Source: Candidatus Avacidaminococcus intestinavium (GTDB taxonomy: Bacteria; Bacillota; Negativicutes; Acidaminococcales; Acidaminococcaceae). From it: 56,190 nucleotides of DNA. Location of the stretch: positions 1-56,190 of the forward strand of contig DVNI01000021.1 of NCBI GenBank assembly GCA_018714505.1. The letters run 5' to 3'. Positions 1 through 9,972 of the stretch are shown here, piece after piece; within the stretch, counting starts at the first letter, position 1; every line of letters begins with the position of its first letter. A model generated the notes under the pieces. That model made no database searches, was not told where the DNA came from, and saw only the letters and a program-made list of their open reading frames with translations. Made by a program: the position numbers and the translations under genes.

Positions 1-1
1 G

Positions 2-595
2 ACAATCGCCATTGGTATGATGCTCGTTCAATCTGTTGTTAATAGCTTCGGTTCCGAAGTCTTAGCTGGTTTTTCAGCTGCAATGCGTTTAGAAAGCCTT
101 TGTCTTGTACCAATGATTGCTTTTGGCAATGCTATGTCAGCGTATACAGCGCAAAATATTGGTGCTGGGGCACTAGCGAGAGTGCGCGAGGGTTACTCCG
201 CTATCAATCGTCTTGTTTTTGCTTTTGCCATCTTTATTTGTATCTTGCTAGAATTATTTCACACCGAGCTAATCACCGTATTTCTTGGTGCTGAAGGCAG
301 TGCCCAAGCACTTAATACCGGTTCCTCTTATCTAAGATTCATGGGTTGGTTTTTTGTTTTAATCGGTTTAAAAATGAGCGTAGATGGTCTTTTACGTGGT
401 GCCGGAGATATGAAGATGTTTACAATAGCCAATATGGTTAATCTCACAATTCGAGTTGCCTTTGCCATGATTTTTGCACCTCTCTACGGTATTGCTATGG
501 TTTGGTACGCTGTTCCAGTCGGTTGGCTCATGAACTTTATTATTTCGTATTACGCTTACCGCAAAGGTAAGTGGCAACGCATTAGCATTTCTTAA
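2..595 (+). CDS. MATE family efflux transporter, C-terminal part (5' truncated by window edge)
   Basis: Multi-TM protein with MATE-like sequence (RGAGDMK, AYTAQNIGAG); reading frame stays open to the window start. Confidence 0.85.
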   Translation, partial: TIAIGMMLVQSVVNSFGSEVLAGFSAAMRLESLCLVPMIAFGNAMSAYTAQNIGAGALARVREGYSAINRLVFAFAIFICILLELFHTELITVFLGAEGSAQALNTGSSYLRFMGWFFVLIGLKMSVDGLLRGAGDMKMFTIANMVNLTIRVAFAMIFAPLYGIAMVWYAVPVGWLMNFIISYYAYRKGKWQRISIS

Positions 596-601
596 AAAAT
601 A

Positions 602-653
602 ATTAAAAAAACCATTTGCCAAAGGTAATTACCTTTAGCAAATGGTTTTTTAG
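602..653. terminator. Bidirectional intrinsic terminator
   Basis: AAAAAACCATTTGC..AAGGTAATTACCTT..GCAAATGGTTTTTT inverted repeat between convergent genes. Confidence 0.85.
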
Positions 654-666
654 TTATTTAATTTAA

Positions 667-1494
667 TTATTCAGCTGGAACAATGGTTCCTTTAAACTTC
701 TCTTTAATAAATTGTTTTACACCATCTGATTGATATAACGCAGCAATTTTCTTATAAGTCTCATTATCTTTATCTTGATTACGTGCAGCCAAAATCATAA
801 CTGCAAGCGGCTCATCCTTAGGTTCTAAGAAGATACCTTGTTTTTCTACATCAAGTCCTGCACTCATAACATAATTCATAGTAATAGTTGCCGCATCCAC
901 ATCCGAAATACTGCGTGGCAATTGCGCTGCTTCCAATTCTTGGAACTGAATATTTTTGGGATTCTCAACTACATCAGCAACCGTTGCGTTGAAACCAACC
1001 CCTACTTTTAATTTAATTAGTCCTGCTTTTTCTAATAATACAAGTCCACGTCCACCATTGGTAGGATCATTAGGAATAGCGATCGTAGCACCTACTGGTA
1101 ACTCAGCAATGCTCTTATGTTTATCACTATAAACGCCCATACGCATCAAAATTGTTTTGCCAATCGGCACTAAATCTGATTTGTTTTGTGTATTAAAGTT
1201 TTGTAAAAAAGGAGCATGTTGATAGCTATTTAAATCAATTTCTCCATCAGCTAAAGCTTTATCAGGTGTTATATAATCGGAAAATTCGACTAATGTAATG
1301 TTAAGCCCCTGTTTTTTGGCTTCTTTAGCAACTGCTTCTACTACCTCAGCATGCGGGCCAGCCGTAGCTCCTATTTTTATTTCTTGAGGTGTTTGCTTAG
1401 CGTCCTTATTCTCTGTTGTTGATGCGCAACCTAAAAGTGCAGCAACAGCAAAGGTCAGTAAGGCTAAGGCTAAAAGCAATGTTCTTTTTTTCAT
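667..1494 (-). CDS. metQ: MetQ/NlpA family lipoprotein (methionine-type ABC substrate-binding protein)
   Basis: Lipobox LLGCAS; IKIGATAGPHAEVVEAVAKEAKKQGL, DLNSYQHAPFL motifs. Confidence 0.85.
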   Translation of the reverse strand: MKKRTLLLALALLTFAVAALLGCASTTENKDAKQTPQEIKIGATAGPHAEVVEAVAKEAKKQGLNITLVEFSDYITPDKALADGEIDLNSYQHAPFLQNFNTQNKSDLVPIGKTILMRMGVYSDKHKSIAELPVGATIAIPNDPTNGGRGLVLLEKAGLIKLKVGVGFNATVADVVENPKNIQFQELEAAQLPRSISDVDAATITMNYVMSAGLDVEKQGIFLEPKDEPLAVMILAARNQDKDNETYKKIAALYQSDGVKQFIKEKFKGTIVPAE

Positions 1495-1593
1495 AATTCC
1501 ACGATCCCTTCAAACTATATTCAAATGCTATGAATTGTGAAGATTATATTACTTTTACTAATCGCTGTCAAGGCAATGACCCTTTTTATCTAC

Positions 1594-2346
1594 CTACTGA
1601 TTATATATATAATTGATATTGGTTTCTACAATCTTCCCTGTGCGACCATCTACCTTATGGCTATAACGTACATCATCTTTAATAATATCGACCTTGTATC
1701 CCTCCATATCATGCTTTTTTTCATGATAGAGCTTACATTTAACCACTAAACCGTCATTAACAGCAAGAGCAATTTGTTGAGCTTGTTCTGGTGTTACAAG
1801 ACCAGCATGCCATTCAATAAACTTTTTGACCACAGTCTTCGTATCGTGCTTTTTTACTTCTCCAGAAAAAGCATCTATGTGTAAATCATCACGACGATCG
1901 CCATTAATAATAATTACATTATATACCGTTCCCACTCGATTATTAACAAATTTACACTTAGCAACATTACCTTTTGGCACTAGCGAAAACGCAATATCCA
2001 GTGCTTTTTGGGTACCGATTGCCTTTTCATCTTCCTGTAAAAGTGGTTTTGCAGCTTCATCTAATTGTTTTATTTCTTTTTTTAGAGTTTCACCAGTAGT
2101 AGCATCAATTTCTAAAATATACTGCACTTTATTTTCACGAATCGTAAAAAAATACTTTTGTACTCCCAACTTATTCTGAAACTTAAAGCGCTCAATTAGT
2201 CCACCGTTGCTTTCTTTAAGTGCTAATGCTTTCGCCTGCTCGTGGTCTATCGCTTTTTCTTTTGCGCTTACACTTTGGCCACCTAAACCAGCCATTCCAC
2301 AAAGTGCGATTAATAATAATATTCCCGTTAATATTGATCTTTTCAT
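1594..2346 (-). CDS. PepSY domain-containing secreted protein
   Basis: Signal peptide; repeated (A)xxIAL...YxVxI...DGRTGKIV PepSY pattern. Confidence 0.75.
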   Translation of the reverse strand: MKRSILTGILLLIALCGMAGLGGQSVSAKEKAIDHEQAKALALKESNGGLIERFKFQNKLGVQKYFFTIRENKVQYILEIDATTGETLKKEIKQLDEAAKPLLQEDEKAIGTQKALDIAFSLVPKGNVAKCKFVNNRVGTVYNVIIINGDRRDDLHIDAFSGEVKKHDTKTVVKKFIEWHAGLVTPEQAQQIALAVNDGLVVKCKLYHEKKHDMEGYKVDIIKDDVRYSHKVDGRTGKIVETNINYIYNQ

Positions 2347-2371
2347 ACATAATCCTCCTAAAATATCTTTG

Positions 2372-3400
2372 TTACTTGCTAGAAAATATCTCCATTGCTA
2401 ATTTATGACATTCCTCTACATACGCATTACCAGCAAGTTTGACCATAGCAAAGCCCATAGACGCAGCAATACCTTGCCCTACAATCGGCACATATTTAGA
2501 AATACCTCGCATCATTTGTTTGCCAGCATATTGTTTAAGTAATGCAGCAATACCTTCATTTACTGCATATTTTAACACATTATTTGCCACAGGAAGAAAA
2601 GGTGCTAATTTTTCAATCTGCCCTTTTTCTAATCCATAAGTATCACGAACCTGAGAAAACAACTTATAGATAATACCTATATCTAAGCTAATATCAATGC
2701 CGGGAATAGGATTAATAGCATTAGCTGCGGCTAGTCCTGAATAACGCGTTACCATTTTTTTGCAAATCTCCTTTTTTAAGTTCAGATGCTCCTCCGTTCT
2801 GGCTTTAAAAGCTCTGGCGAAACGTTCTTTCTTTGCTGCACTAACTGCTTCCAAAGAGCGAAAAAGCCTTTCGTTTAACTCACTAATACCTTCCATCGTA
2901 CGCTGGCTAGTAAAAAACACTTCTACTTGTTCAGCAAGCTGCTTTTGCACATCTTGAATTATATCCTTCTTTAATTCTTCGATACTTTTGCCCGGTTGCC
3001 AAAGGTCATCCGCCTTTGATCTAATAAATAAGCAAACTTTTCCCTGCTCCCGCAAACGTCGGAAAAATGTCGTATCTTCCTCATGAAATTTACCACTAAA
3101 TACACATAAAAACAAATCAAATTCTTCAACCTTAAACTGTTCAAAAAATTTATCTGCGGGAAAATTAGATGTATCATACCCTGGTAAATCAACGAAAACA
3201 AGTCCATTATACTCATAGGTTTCTGCTTGCATAGTGGTATCGACTTGTTGTCCTACTTTGGCAATATCTTGCCCAATTATAGCATTAATAAGTGAAGACT
3301 TTCCCGCTCCGGGTTGACCAAATAATGCGATGCGCACCTTTTCATTTTCAATATCTTCACATTCTTTTTTTAAGTTCTCATAATCAGACAAAATACTCAT
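2372..3400 (-). CDS. Era-like GTPase with C-terminal DUF697-like region
   Basis: GQPGAGKSSLINAIIG Walker A; DLPGYDT; AAANAINPIPGIDISLDI. Confidence 0.8.
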   Translation of the reverse strand: MSILSDYENLKKECEDIENEKVRIALFGQPGAGKSSLINAIIGQDIAKVGQQVDTTMQAETYEYNGLVFVDLPGYDTSNFPADKFFEQFKVEEFDLFLCVFSGKFHEEDTTFFRRLREQGKVCLFIRSKADDLWQPGKSIEELKKDIIQDVQKQLAEQVEVFFTSQRTMEGISELNERLFRSLEAVSAAKKERFARAFKARTEEHLNLKKEICKKMVTRYSGLAAANAINPIPGIDISLDIGIIYKLFSQVRDTYGLEKGQIEKLAPFLPVANNVLKYAVNEGIAALLKQYAGKQMMRGISKYVPIVGQGIAASMGFAMVKLAGNAYVEECHKLAMEIFSSK

Positions 3401-3456
3401 AGACGTCCCTCCATTCGTACATGCAATTTTACTTTAATAATATTATATCATCTAAA

Positions 3457-3490
3457 ATAAAAATCCGCCTTTAGGCGGATTTTTATTTTA
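3457..3490. terminator. Intrinsic terminator
   Basis: AAAAATCCGCCTTTAGGCGGATTTTTA. Confidence 0.8.
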
Positions 3491-3529
3491 GTAGTTTTAA
3501 AACCACTCTTTCTTTAACACAATTACTTT

Positions 3530-4765
3530 TTATACTATTACTCCTTCTTTCATAATAATTTGCATATTGCGCACTGCTATTGCCCTAATATTTTTCAACG
3601 GATTGCCATCTAAAACAATAATATCAGCTGATTTACCAGCTTCTATCGTACCTGTTATATCGTCAACCTTTAACATTTCTGCACCTACCTTAGTTGCCGC
3701 CATAATAGTATCCATTTCTGAAATACCAGCTTTTTCTACAAAAGCATAAATTTCACCAATAGCTGTTGTTCCATATGGAGTAAGACTGGAACAGAAAGAA
3801 TCAGAACCTATGGTTAACCCTATACCTTTTTCTTTTGCTTTACGCAAATTAGCGTAAACACGATTTAATTCTTTTTCTGCGACGGTTTCTCCTTCATACT
3901 GATCATGCACTTCTGGAATATACGGTGGTGCATAAGTTTTAAACCATTCGTTCAAGAACTGTATTGTTGGGCAAAAATAAATACCTTTTTCTGCCATAAT
4001 ATCTAAGCATTCTTCGTTTAAAGTTTGTCCATGAATAATCAAATGGACACCAGCTTTTGCTGAATCTAAAGCACCGCCATATCCTTCAGCATGAGACCAC
4101 ACAGGGATATGCACCATCTTACATTCATCAACAACTGCTTGAATTTCCTCCATTGTATAATGTTGATCAAGCTTTTGATCCCAGCGCCAAATACCGCCGC
4201 CCGTTGACCAAATCTTAATTGCATCAGGGTTTTCCCGCAATCTTCTGCGAACAGCTTTACGTAATTCCCATGGACCATCAACACGTTCTGCCCACGGATG
4301 TGATTGTTCATTATACCATAAGGGCACTTTATGTGAATCACCATGTCCACTCGTCCGGCAAAAACCTAAACCAGTACCAACTACACGCGGTCCTTGCATC
4401 ACACCCTCGGCAATCATATTTCTAATTGCTAAGCCAGAATAAGAAATTTCACCAACAGTAGTGAGTCCGTTTTGTAAACATTCATGTGCTTGTTGAACAG
4501 CGACCACTGTCTTTTGCACCCGATCTTCCAAAATCCATTCCGTATCATCATCAGTCAAATTCCCAGAAAAATGCAAATGAGAATCAATTAAACCTGGCAT
4601 AATCGTTTTACCAGTAACATCAATCTTTTCGTAACCTTCCGGTAACGTTTTATGCGGACCAGCGTATACAATCTTTTTCCCTTCCACTAAAACCAAGGCA
4701 TCTGTAACAGGTTCAGTTCCCGTACCATTAATAAGATAACCACCTACTAATGCAATCTTTTTCAT
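3530..4765 (-). CDS. Amidohydrolase family protein (imidazolonepropionase/prolidase-like)
   Basis: GKTIMPGLIDSHLHF, conserved HAEG, IGSDS, GTIEAGKSADIIVLDGNPL. Confidence 0.85.
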   Translation of the reverse strand: MKKIALVGGYLINGTGTEPVTDALVLVEGKKIVYAGPHKTLPEGYEKIDVTGKTIMPGLIDSHLHFSGNLTDDDTEWILEDRVQKTVVAVQQAHECLQNGLTTVGEISYSGLAIRNMIAEGVMQGPRVVGTGLGFCRTSGHGDSHKVPLWYNEQSHPWAERVDGPWELRKAVRRRLRENPDAIKIWSTGGGIWRWDQKLDQHYTMEEIQAVVDECKMVHIPVWSHAEGYGGALDSAKAGVHLIIHGQTLNEECLDIMAEKGIYFCPTIQFLNEWFKTYAPPYIPEVHDQYEGETVAEKELNRVYANLRKAKEKGIGLTIGSDSFCSSLTPYGTTAIGEIYAFVEKAGISEMDTIMAATKVGAEMLKVDDITGTIEAGKSADIIVLDGNPLKNIRAIAVRNMQIIMKEGVIV

Positions 4766-4816
4766 CCTAAAGACCTCCTTTATTTTAGCTTCTCCAAAAT
4801 AAAGCTTACCCGCTCA

Positions 4817-6268
4817 TCACTGATTGTTACTACTTTTATTAACTTTGTTGCAGGCATGCTTACTTTGCAGAACCTTTAATAACAAGCCTAATGCTAACCA
4901 CCCACCGACAATACTCCACTCCACCTGATTTAGTGCAGCAGGGCTACTCGGCACTACTAAGAGCAGTACTATGATCATACCAGCTAAACAAGCCATGCCT
5001 ATACCGAGTTTACCACCCGGTACTTTGTAGGGTCTTGGTAAATTTGGTTCTGTATTTCTCATTTTGTAACAAGCAAAACTTACCATAGTGCAAGCAATGA
5101 TAAAGGCAAGTGCCGATACATTCGTCAACGGTAATAACATTTTCTTTCCTAAAAATGGTCCTATAATTGTTAAAACAGCTAACAAAATATTCGCTGTTTT
5201 AGGTGTTCCCGTAACAGGATCAACTTTGGCAAAGGCTGCCGACAATTGACCTTTGCGCCCCATTGCAAGCATAATACGACTGGTCGCACCATAAAAAGAA
5301 TTCATAGGTCCCATTGGTCCTAAAGTCGCAATAGAAAGCATAATAACATATAAAACAATATTAATATTCTTTAAACACGCTAAAGCCGGTATTGGACTTT
5401 TTATAAATTCCGTCCATGGAATAATGCTGCTAAAAGAATAAATACAAATCATATAAAATACACCAGAGGCCAATAAAGCAAGACTAATTACTTTGCCAAA
5501 CTTATTCCAATCTAATCCATCAGATGCTTCTTCTGCTTGCTGAGGAATAGTATCAAAGCCCGCATAGAAAAACGGTGTTATTACCAAAACCGAAATAATC
5601 CCGCCTAACATATTAGTCGCTGAAGTCGCTGTTGTTGGTCCTTCTACCAGAGTAAAAACCGGAAAAATATTACTAGGCCCACCTTTTATTAAGGATATAA
5701 ACATGGCTAACAACATACCGCACAACAAAGCTTTAGTTAAAAACGCCTGCAATTTTGCCGCCGCGGAAGCACCGCTAAAATTTTGAGCAATAACATAAAA
5801 AACAAAAAGCAAAGTAATAATAGTCGGAAATAAATAAACATCCGCTCCCAATATTGAATATAGTTTCACCGAACGTAAGATTGGTAATAAGTCGCCAAAC
5901 AATTCCGAAATAAGTGTAGAAATCGCAATTGCTTCCCACGGGCACAGTATGGCATTACCAAGTGCTAAAAACCAACCGGTAACAAATGATGCCGTATTAC
6001 CATAAGTTCGGTCTACATATTCTACTATGCCACCAGAAATAGGTATCGCTGCCGTCAACTCACCAAAAACAGCTCCTATTGGCAATAGAAAAATTGCCCC
6101 TAGTAAAAAAGCAATCATGGCTGCAATTGGACCGCCGCCCAAAATCATCCAATCTCCAACCATTAAAACCCAACCCGTTCCGATAATTGCACCAAACCCA
6201 ATTGTAAAGAAGTTCCAAATTGACAAAGTCTTTTTCATTCCACCCGAACCAACTTCTGAATTTGCCAT
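4817..6268 (-). CDS. APC family amino acid permease
   Basis: ~12 TM; GFGAIIGTGW..., NSFYGATSRIMLAMGRKGQLS. Confidence 0.85.
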   Translation of the reverse strand: MANSEVGSGGMKKTLSIWNFFTIGFGAIIGTGWVLMVGDWMILGGGPIAAMIAFLLGAIFLLPIGAVFGELTAAIPISGGIVEYVDRTYGNTASFVTGWFLALGNAILCPWEAIAISTLISELFGDLLPILRSVKLYSILGADVYLFPTIITLLFVFYVIAQNFSGASAAAKLQAFLTKALLCGMLLAMFISLIKGGPSNIFPVFTLVEGPTTATSATNMLGGIISVLVITPFFYAGFDTIPQQAEEASDGLDWNKFGKVISLALLASGVFYMICIYSFSSIIPWTEFIKSPIPALACLKNINIVLYVIMLSIATLGPMGPMNSFYGATSRIMLAMGRKGQLSAAFAKVDPVTGTPKTANILLAVLTIIGPFLGKKMLLPLTNVSALAFIIACTMVSFACYKMRNTEPNLPRPYKVPGGKLGIGMACLAGMIIVLLLVVPSSPAALNQVEWSIVGGWLALGLLLKVLQSKHACNKVNKSSNNQ

Positions 6269-6448
6269 AACTCTAACCTCCTTTAAACATTTACGAATAG
6301 CGCTATACCTTTTTCACTTTGACTATAACGTTCTTTACTACAACATACAACTGCTTTTGCATAATTGATACTTTCAATGCTATATTTAGGAACAATGAAC
6401 GTTTAGGTTGGTGCTATAATATAGATGACTAGCTTAGGTGGTGATTAA

Positions 6449-7162
6449 ATGTTTTATATCGCGATATGTGATGATGAATGGTCAGCAATTGACTTATTGA
6501 CAGGTTATTTGCACGAACTCAAATCCCCTAAATTACGCCTTACAACAGACCCTTTTTTAACTGGTACAGAACTCGTTACACGCTACCAACAAGGCTATAA
6601 ATACGACATTGTAATCCTTGATATGTTAATGGCACCTTTAAACGGCATTGAAACAGCCAAAATAATTCGTACTTATGACACTGACGTTCCTATTTTAATT
6701 GTTACAAGAACTGTTGAATATGCAGTAGAAGGCTATCAAGTCAATGCCTATCGCTATATTTTAAAACCAGTCGACAAACCTTACTTCCAAAAAGAAATTT
6801 TAACTATCCTTGCTTCGCTTGCAAAAACTTCGGACTCATATTTTAGTTTTACCAACGATAAAGGACTTTTTAAAATAAAAACAAGTAATATTTATTATTT
6901 TGAATCTAATATGCGCACAATATCCGTTTGCCACAAAAATGGCAAAGCTGAATTCACCGGCAAAATCAGCGACATTGAAGGCAGCCTAATAGAACACCAT
7001 TTTATCAGAATTCATAAAAGCTATGTTGTAAATCTTAAACATATAAAAAATATCTTCAAAGAAGTTATTACTCTTGATAATGGCGAAGAGCTCCCTCTCA
7101 GTAAACATCGCAGCAAAGAACTACGGCAACTCTTCTTATCCTATATAAAGGACACGATTTGA
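6449..7162 (+). CDS. LytTR-type response regulator
   Basis: Receiver domain (DIVILDMLM) plus LytTR (YYFESNMRTISV..FIRIHKSYVVNLKHI). Confidence 0.9.
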   Translation: MFYIAICDDEWSAIDLLTGYLHELKSPKLRLTTDPFLTGTELVTRYQQGYKYDIVILDMLMAPLNGIETAKIIRTYDTDVPILIVTRTVEYAVEGYQVNAYRYILKPVDKPYFQKEILTILASLAKTSDSYFSFTNDKGLFKIKTSNIYYFESNMRTISVCHKNGKAEFTGKISDIEGSLIEHHFIRIHKSYVVNLKHIKNIFKEVITLDNGEELPLSKHRSKELRQLFLSYIKDTI

Positions 7163-7163
7163 T

Positions 7164-8495
7164 ATGGACAATATTCTAACTTGGGGAAATTATATTCTGC
7201 TCTCTGCCGCAGAAACTTGGATTGGTTATCGCCTCTTTAATACTTATCTCAAACGTAATACGGTGCGTAATATCTACTATATACTAGGAATTATCCTATA
7301 TTTTCTCTTTCAACTACTTTCTTATATATATGAATCACCTATGTTTTCTACTGCGATTTATTATTTCGTTTTTTCTTTGCTAATCGCTATTATCTTCTTT
7401 TCCGATTCTTTACAAAACAAAATCACGATTGCCTTGCTATTCGTGATCATGAACTACGCTTCTAAAACTACCGTAACTGCTATCGCTCTTAGTTTAGGTT
7501 TACTTAATGTTCCAAGCGCAAGCACTAATTATAGAGTCATTATGGATGCCAGTTCACAAATGATTGCTTGTCTGCTTTTTGTACTCACCCTTTGGGGAAC
7601 CATTAGAATCCGTAAACTAAGGCTCAACAAACAAGAATTACTTTACTCTGCCATTTCTTATTTATTTCCCGTCATGGTTCTTTTCTCCATCATTGCTTTT
7701 TCACTAAACTATGTTGGCGATACCTTTACCTCAAACATCAAACTATTTTATATCTATGCTTCAGTACTGCTTTTTTCCGCATCGATTAGTCTATTTTATT
7801 TACTTGAAAAAAATATTTTACTTGATATGTATGATGAAAAATCTAGTATAATGGGTAAACTCCTTTCCTTACAACGTTCTCATTATACAAAACTTGATTT
7901 GTCACAACGCGAATTACAAAGTTTGCGCCACGATATGAAAAAACACTTACAATGTCTTTATACACTTTGTGCAGATCACCATTACCAGGCAGTACATGAA
8001 TATATCAAAGCGCTCTGTGATCGTAATACCGTTTTAAAAGGCATGATTCACAGTGGTAATTTAGTAATAGATGCTATTCTTAACAATATTTTGGCCACAG
8101 TAGAAAAACGTGATATCGATTTAAAATATAGCATCATTATTCCTCCTGCACTCAATATCGAAGATGTAGATTTATGTATTGTTTTCGGCAATTTAGTTGA
8201 TAACGCAGTAGAAGCTTGCGAACAAATAACTGACCCTTTACAAAAAAAATTTATTACTTTAAATGTTAGTATCAAAAAAGACTATCTTTTTATCGACATT
8301 ACAAATTCTTTCAATGGTAAAGTCAAAAAATATAATAATAATTATCTTAGCATCAAAAAAGATGAGCCCTATCCCGGTATTGGTCTTTCTAACACTAAAA
8401 AAATCGTTCAAAAATATAATGGTGAAATTGCTATTACAAATACTCATCATACCTTTAACGTATCAATTATTCTTTGCTTGTGCTCGACTAAATAA
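7164..8495 (+). CDS. GHKL-domain sensor histidine kinase (AgrC/CitA-like)
   Basis: N-terminal TM segments; LRHDMKKHLQ; VFGNLVDNAVEAC; PGIGLSNTKKIV. Confidence 0.88.
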   Translation: MDNILTWGNYILLSAAETWIGYRLFNTYLKRNTVRNIYYILGIILYFLFQLLSYIYESPMFSTAIYYFVFSLLIAIIFFSDSLQNKITIALLFVIMNYASKTTVTAIALSLGLLNVPSASTNYRVIMDASSQMIACLLFVLTLWGTIRIRKLRLNKQELLYSAISYLFPVMVLFSIIAFSLNYVGDTFTSNIKLFYIYASVLLFSASISLFYLLEKNILLDMYDEKSSIMGKLLSLQRSHYTKLDLSQRELQSLRHDMKKHLQCLYTLCADHHYQAVHEYIKALCDRNTVLKGMIHSGNLVIDAILNNILATVEKRDIDLKYSIIIPPALNIEDVDLCIVFGNLVDNAVEACEQITDPLQKKFITLNVSIKKDYLFIDITNSFNGKVKKYNNNYLSIKKDEPYPGIGLSNTKKIVQKYNGEIAITNTHHTFNVSIILCLCSTK

Positions 8496-8563
8496 AAAAA
8501 ATCAATAAAAACACCGCAAAGATCGTTGGTGCGATAATTTGCGGTGTTTTTATTGATTTTTTT
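8495..8563. terminator. Intrinsic terminator with 26-bp perfect arms
   Basis: AAAAAAATCAATAAAAACACCGCAAA / TTTGCGGTGTTTTTATTGATTTTTTT. Confidence 0.85.
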
Positions 8564-8700
8564 ATAATTAATGACGTTAGTAATTTTAATTTTCCTATTT
8601 TATTCATTTATTTTACAAAAACTTAAACATCAAAAGTAACAAAGTTTACTATAATTGAGTTGATAAGGCACTTGTTCACTACTAAAAGGGAGGTTCTACC

Positions 8701-9477
8701 ATGGATCTATTACGCACGCATCTACTACTAAGTTCTCACCTTCTAAAGCTTGGCCACGACTTACGCCAAGCTCTGCCTAGCAAACTGCAAATTGAAACAA
8801 AACAAAACAGACTTGATTTAGTAACGAATATTGACAAAACTGTAGAACAGAACCTTGTCGCTTATTTACAAAAACATTTTGCAGCTGAAAAAATTATCAG
8901 TGAAGAGGGTTATGGCACTACCGTTGAAGACCTTTCGGGCTATGTTTGGACAATTGACCCAATTGACGGTACAATGAATTTTATCACGCAAAAAAATTCT
9001 TTTGGCATTCTTGTTTCATTATATAAAGATGGTTGCGGACTCCTCGGCTATATCTATGAAGTTATGACAGATCGCCTTTACTATGCTATTCATAATTACG
9101 GTGCTTATTGCAACGGTCATCAATTGCAAGCTCCTGCCAACTTAGCTTTAACTAAAGGTCTACTAATCAGTGATGAACGCTTAATCAAAAAAGCTTCTCC
9201 GGCCTTTCTTAAAGTGGCCGAAGAAACTCTTGGAATACGCAGCTATGGTTCTGCTACCTGTGAAACATTAAGCATCATTAAAGGTGAAGCTGTTGCCTAT
9301 TTAAATTGCTCTACGCAACCTTGGGATATCGCACCAGCATTAGTCTTCGCCGCTGAACTAGACTTAGTCTGCACACAAATGAGCGGACAAGCCTTTAATC
9401 TGTTAGGCGAAAATAAAATTATTTTTGCAACACCTAAAGCCCATACTCCTTTGCAAGAAGTTGCTCTATATTTATAG
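8701..9477 (+). CDS. Inositol monophosphatase family protein
   Basis: DLVTNIDKTVEQ, WTIDPIDGTMNF, WDIAPA motifs. Confidence 0.88.
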   Translation: MDLLRTHLLLSSHLLKLGHDLRQALPSKLQIETKQNRLDLVTNIDKTVEQNLVAYLQKHFAAEKIISEEGYGTTVEDLSGYVWTIDPIDGTMNFITQKNSFGILVSLYKDGCGLLGYIYEVMTDRLYYAIHNYGAYCNGHQLQAPANLALTKGLLISDERLIKKASPAFLKVAEETLGIRSYGSATCETLSIIKGEAVAYLNCSTQPWDIAPALVFAAELDLVCTQMSGQAFNLLGENKIIFATPKAHTPLQEVALYL

Positions 9478-9489
9478 AAGCACTATTTT

Positions 9490-9972
9490 TTAAATAGTAT
9501 TGTTCTCAAAGTCTCTAACTAACTTGTCTAAGCGCCATGGCGCATATGCATTATATTCTAATGCTAAAGGCAGGTGTTGGGGACTTTTTTGCTCTAAACT
9601 ATGTAAATGCCCATGAATATTAATATCAGCTTTACCAAGTTCACTTACGGGTTCATGTGATAATAACAGACACTTCCCCGCATAGGGCAGACATAGAGAA
9701 AAACAAACTAATAAAAAACCTGCTTTTTCGTAAACTTCCGTTGCTAAATCGTCATGATTACCTAAAACAAGAACTTTTTTACCAGGTAACTGGGCAAATA
9801 TTGCTAAATCTTTTTTGGTAGCGGCTAAATCACCTAAATGTATAACTACATCTTCTTGTTTAATATTTTTTTGCCAATTCTCAATAATACGCGCATCAAA
9901 ATTTGCTGGACGCTTATGCGCTAGCAATTGCTCCGCATCACCAAAATGAGTATCCGTAATTAACCAGTACAT
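9490..9972 (-). CDS. Metallophosphoesterase
   Basis: DTHFGD..., HLGDLA, GNHDDL, LLSHEP, NIHGHLHS. Confidence 0.88.
   Translation of the reverse strand: MYWLITDTHFGDAEQLLAHKRPANFDARIIENWQKNIKQEDVVIHLGDLAATKKDLAIFAQLPGKKVLVLGNHDDLATEVYEKAGFLLVCFSLCLPYAGKCLLLSHEPVSELGKADINIHGHLHSLEQKSPQHLPLALEYNAYAPWRLDKLVRDFENNTI

Noticed and set aside
667-1494. Orphan metQ as evidence of a missing metN/metI cluster
   Set aside because: Solitary NlpA-type lipoproteins are common and the transporter could be elsewhere in the genome; not informative within this window.
2439-2639. Antisense ORFs overlapping strong genes (e.g. 2439-2639, 18579-18842, 28147-28545, 39007-39237, 48661-48993, 53486-53698)
   Set aside because: They lie opposite well-supported coding sequences and look like mirror-frame artefacts.
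8495-8563. Special regulatory palindrome
   Set aside because: 26-bp arms ending in A/T tracts directly after a CDS stop; ordinary, though long, intrinsic terminator.
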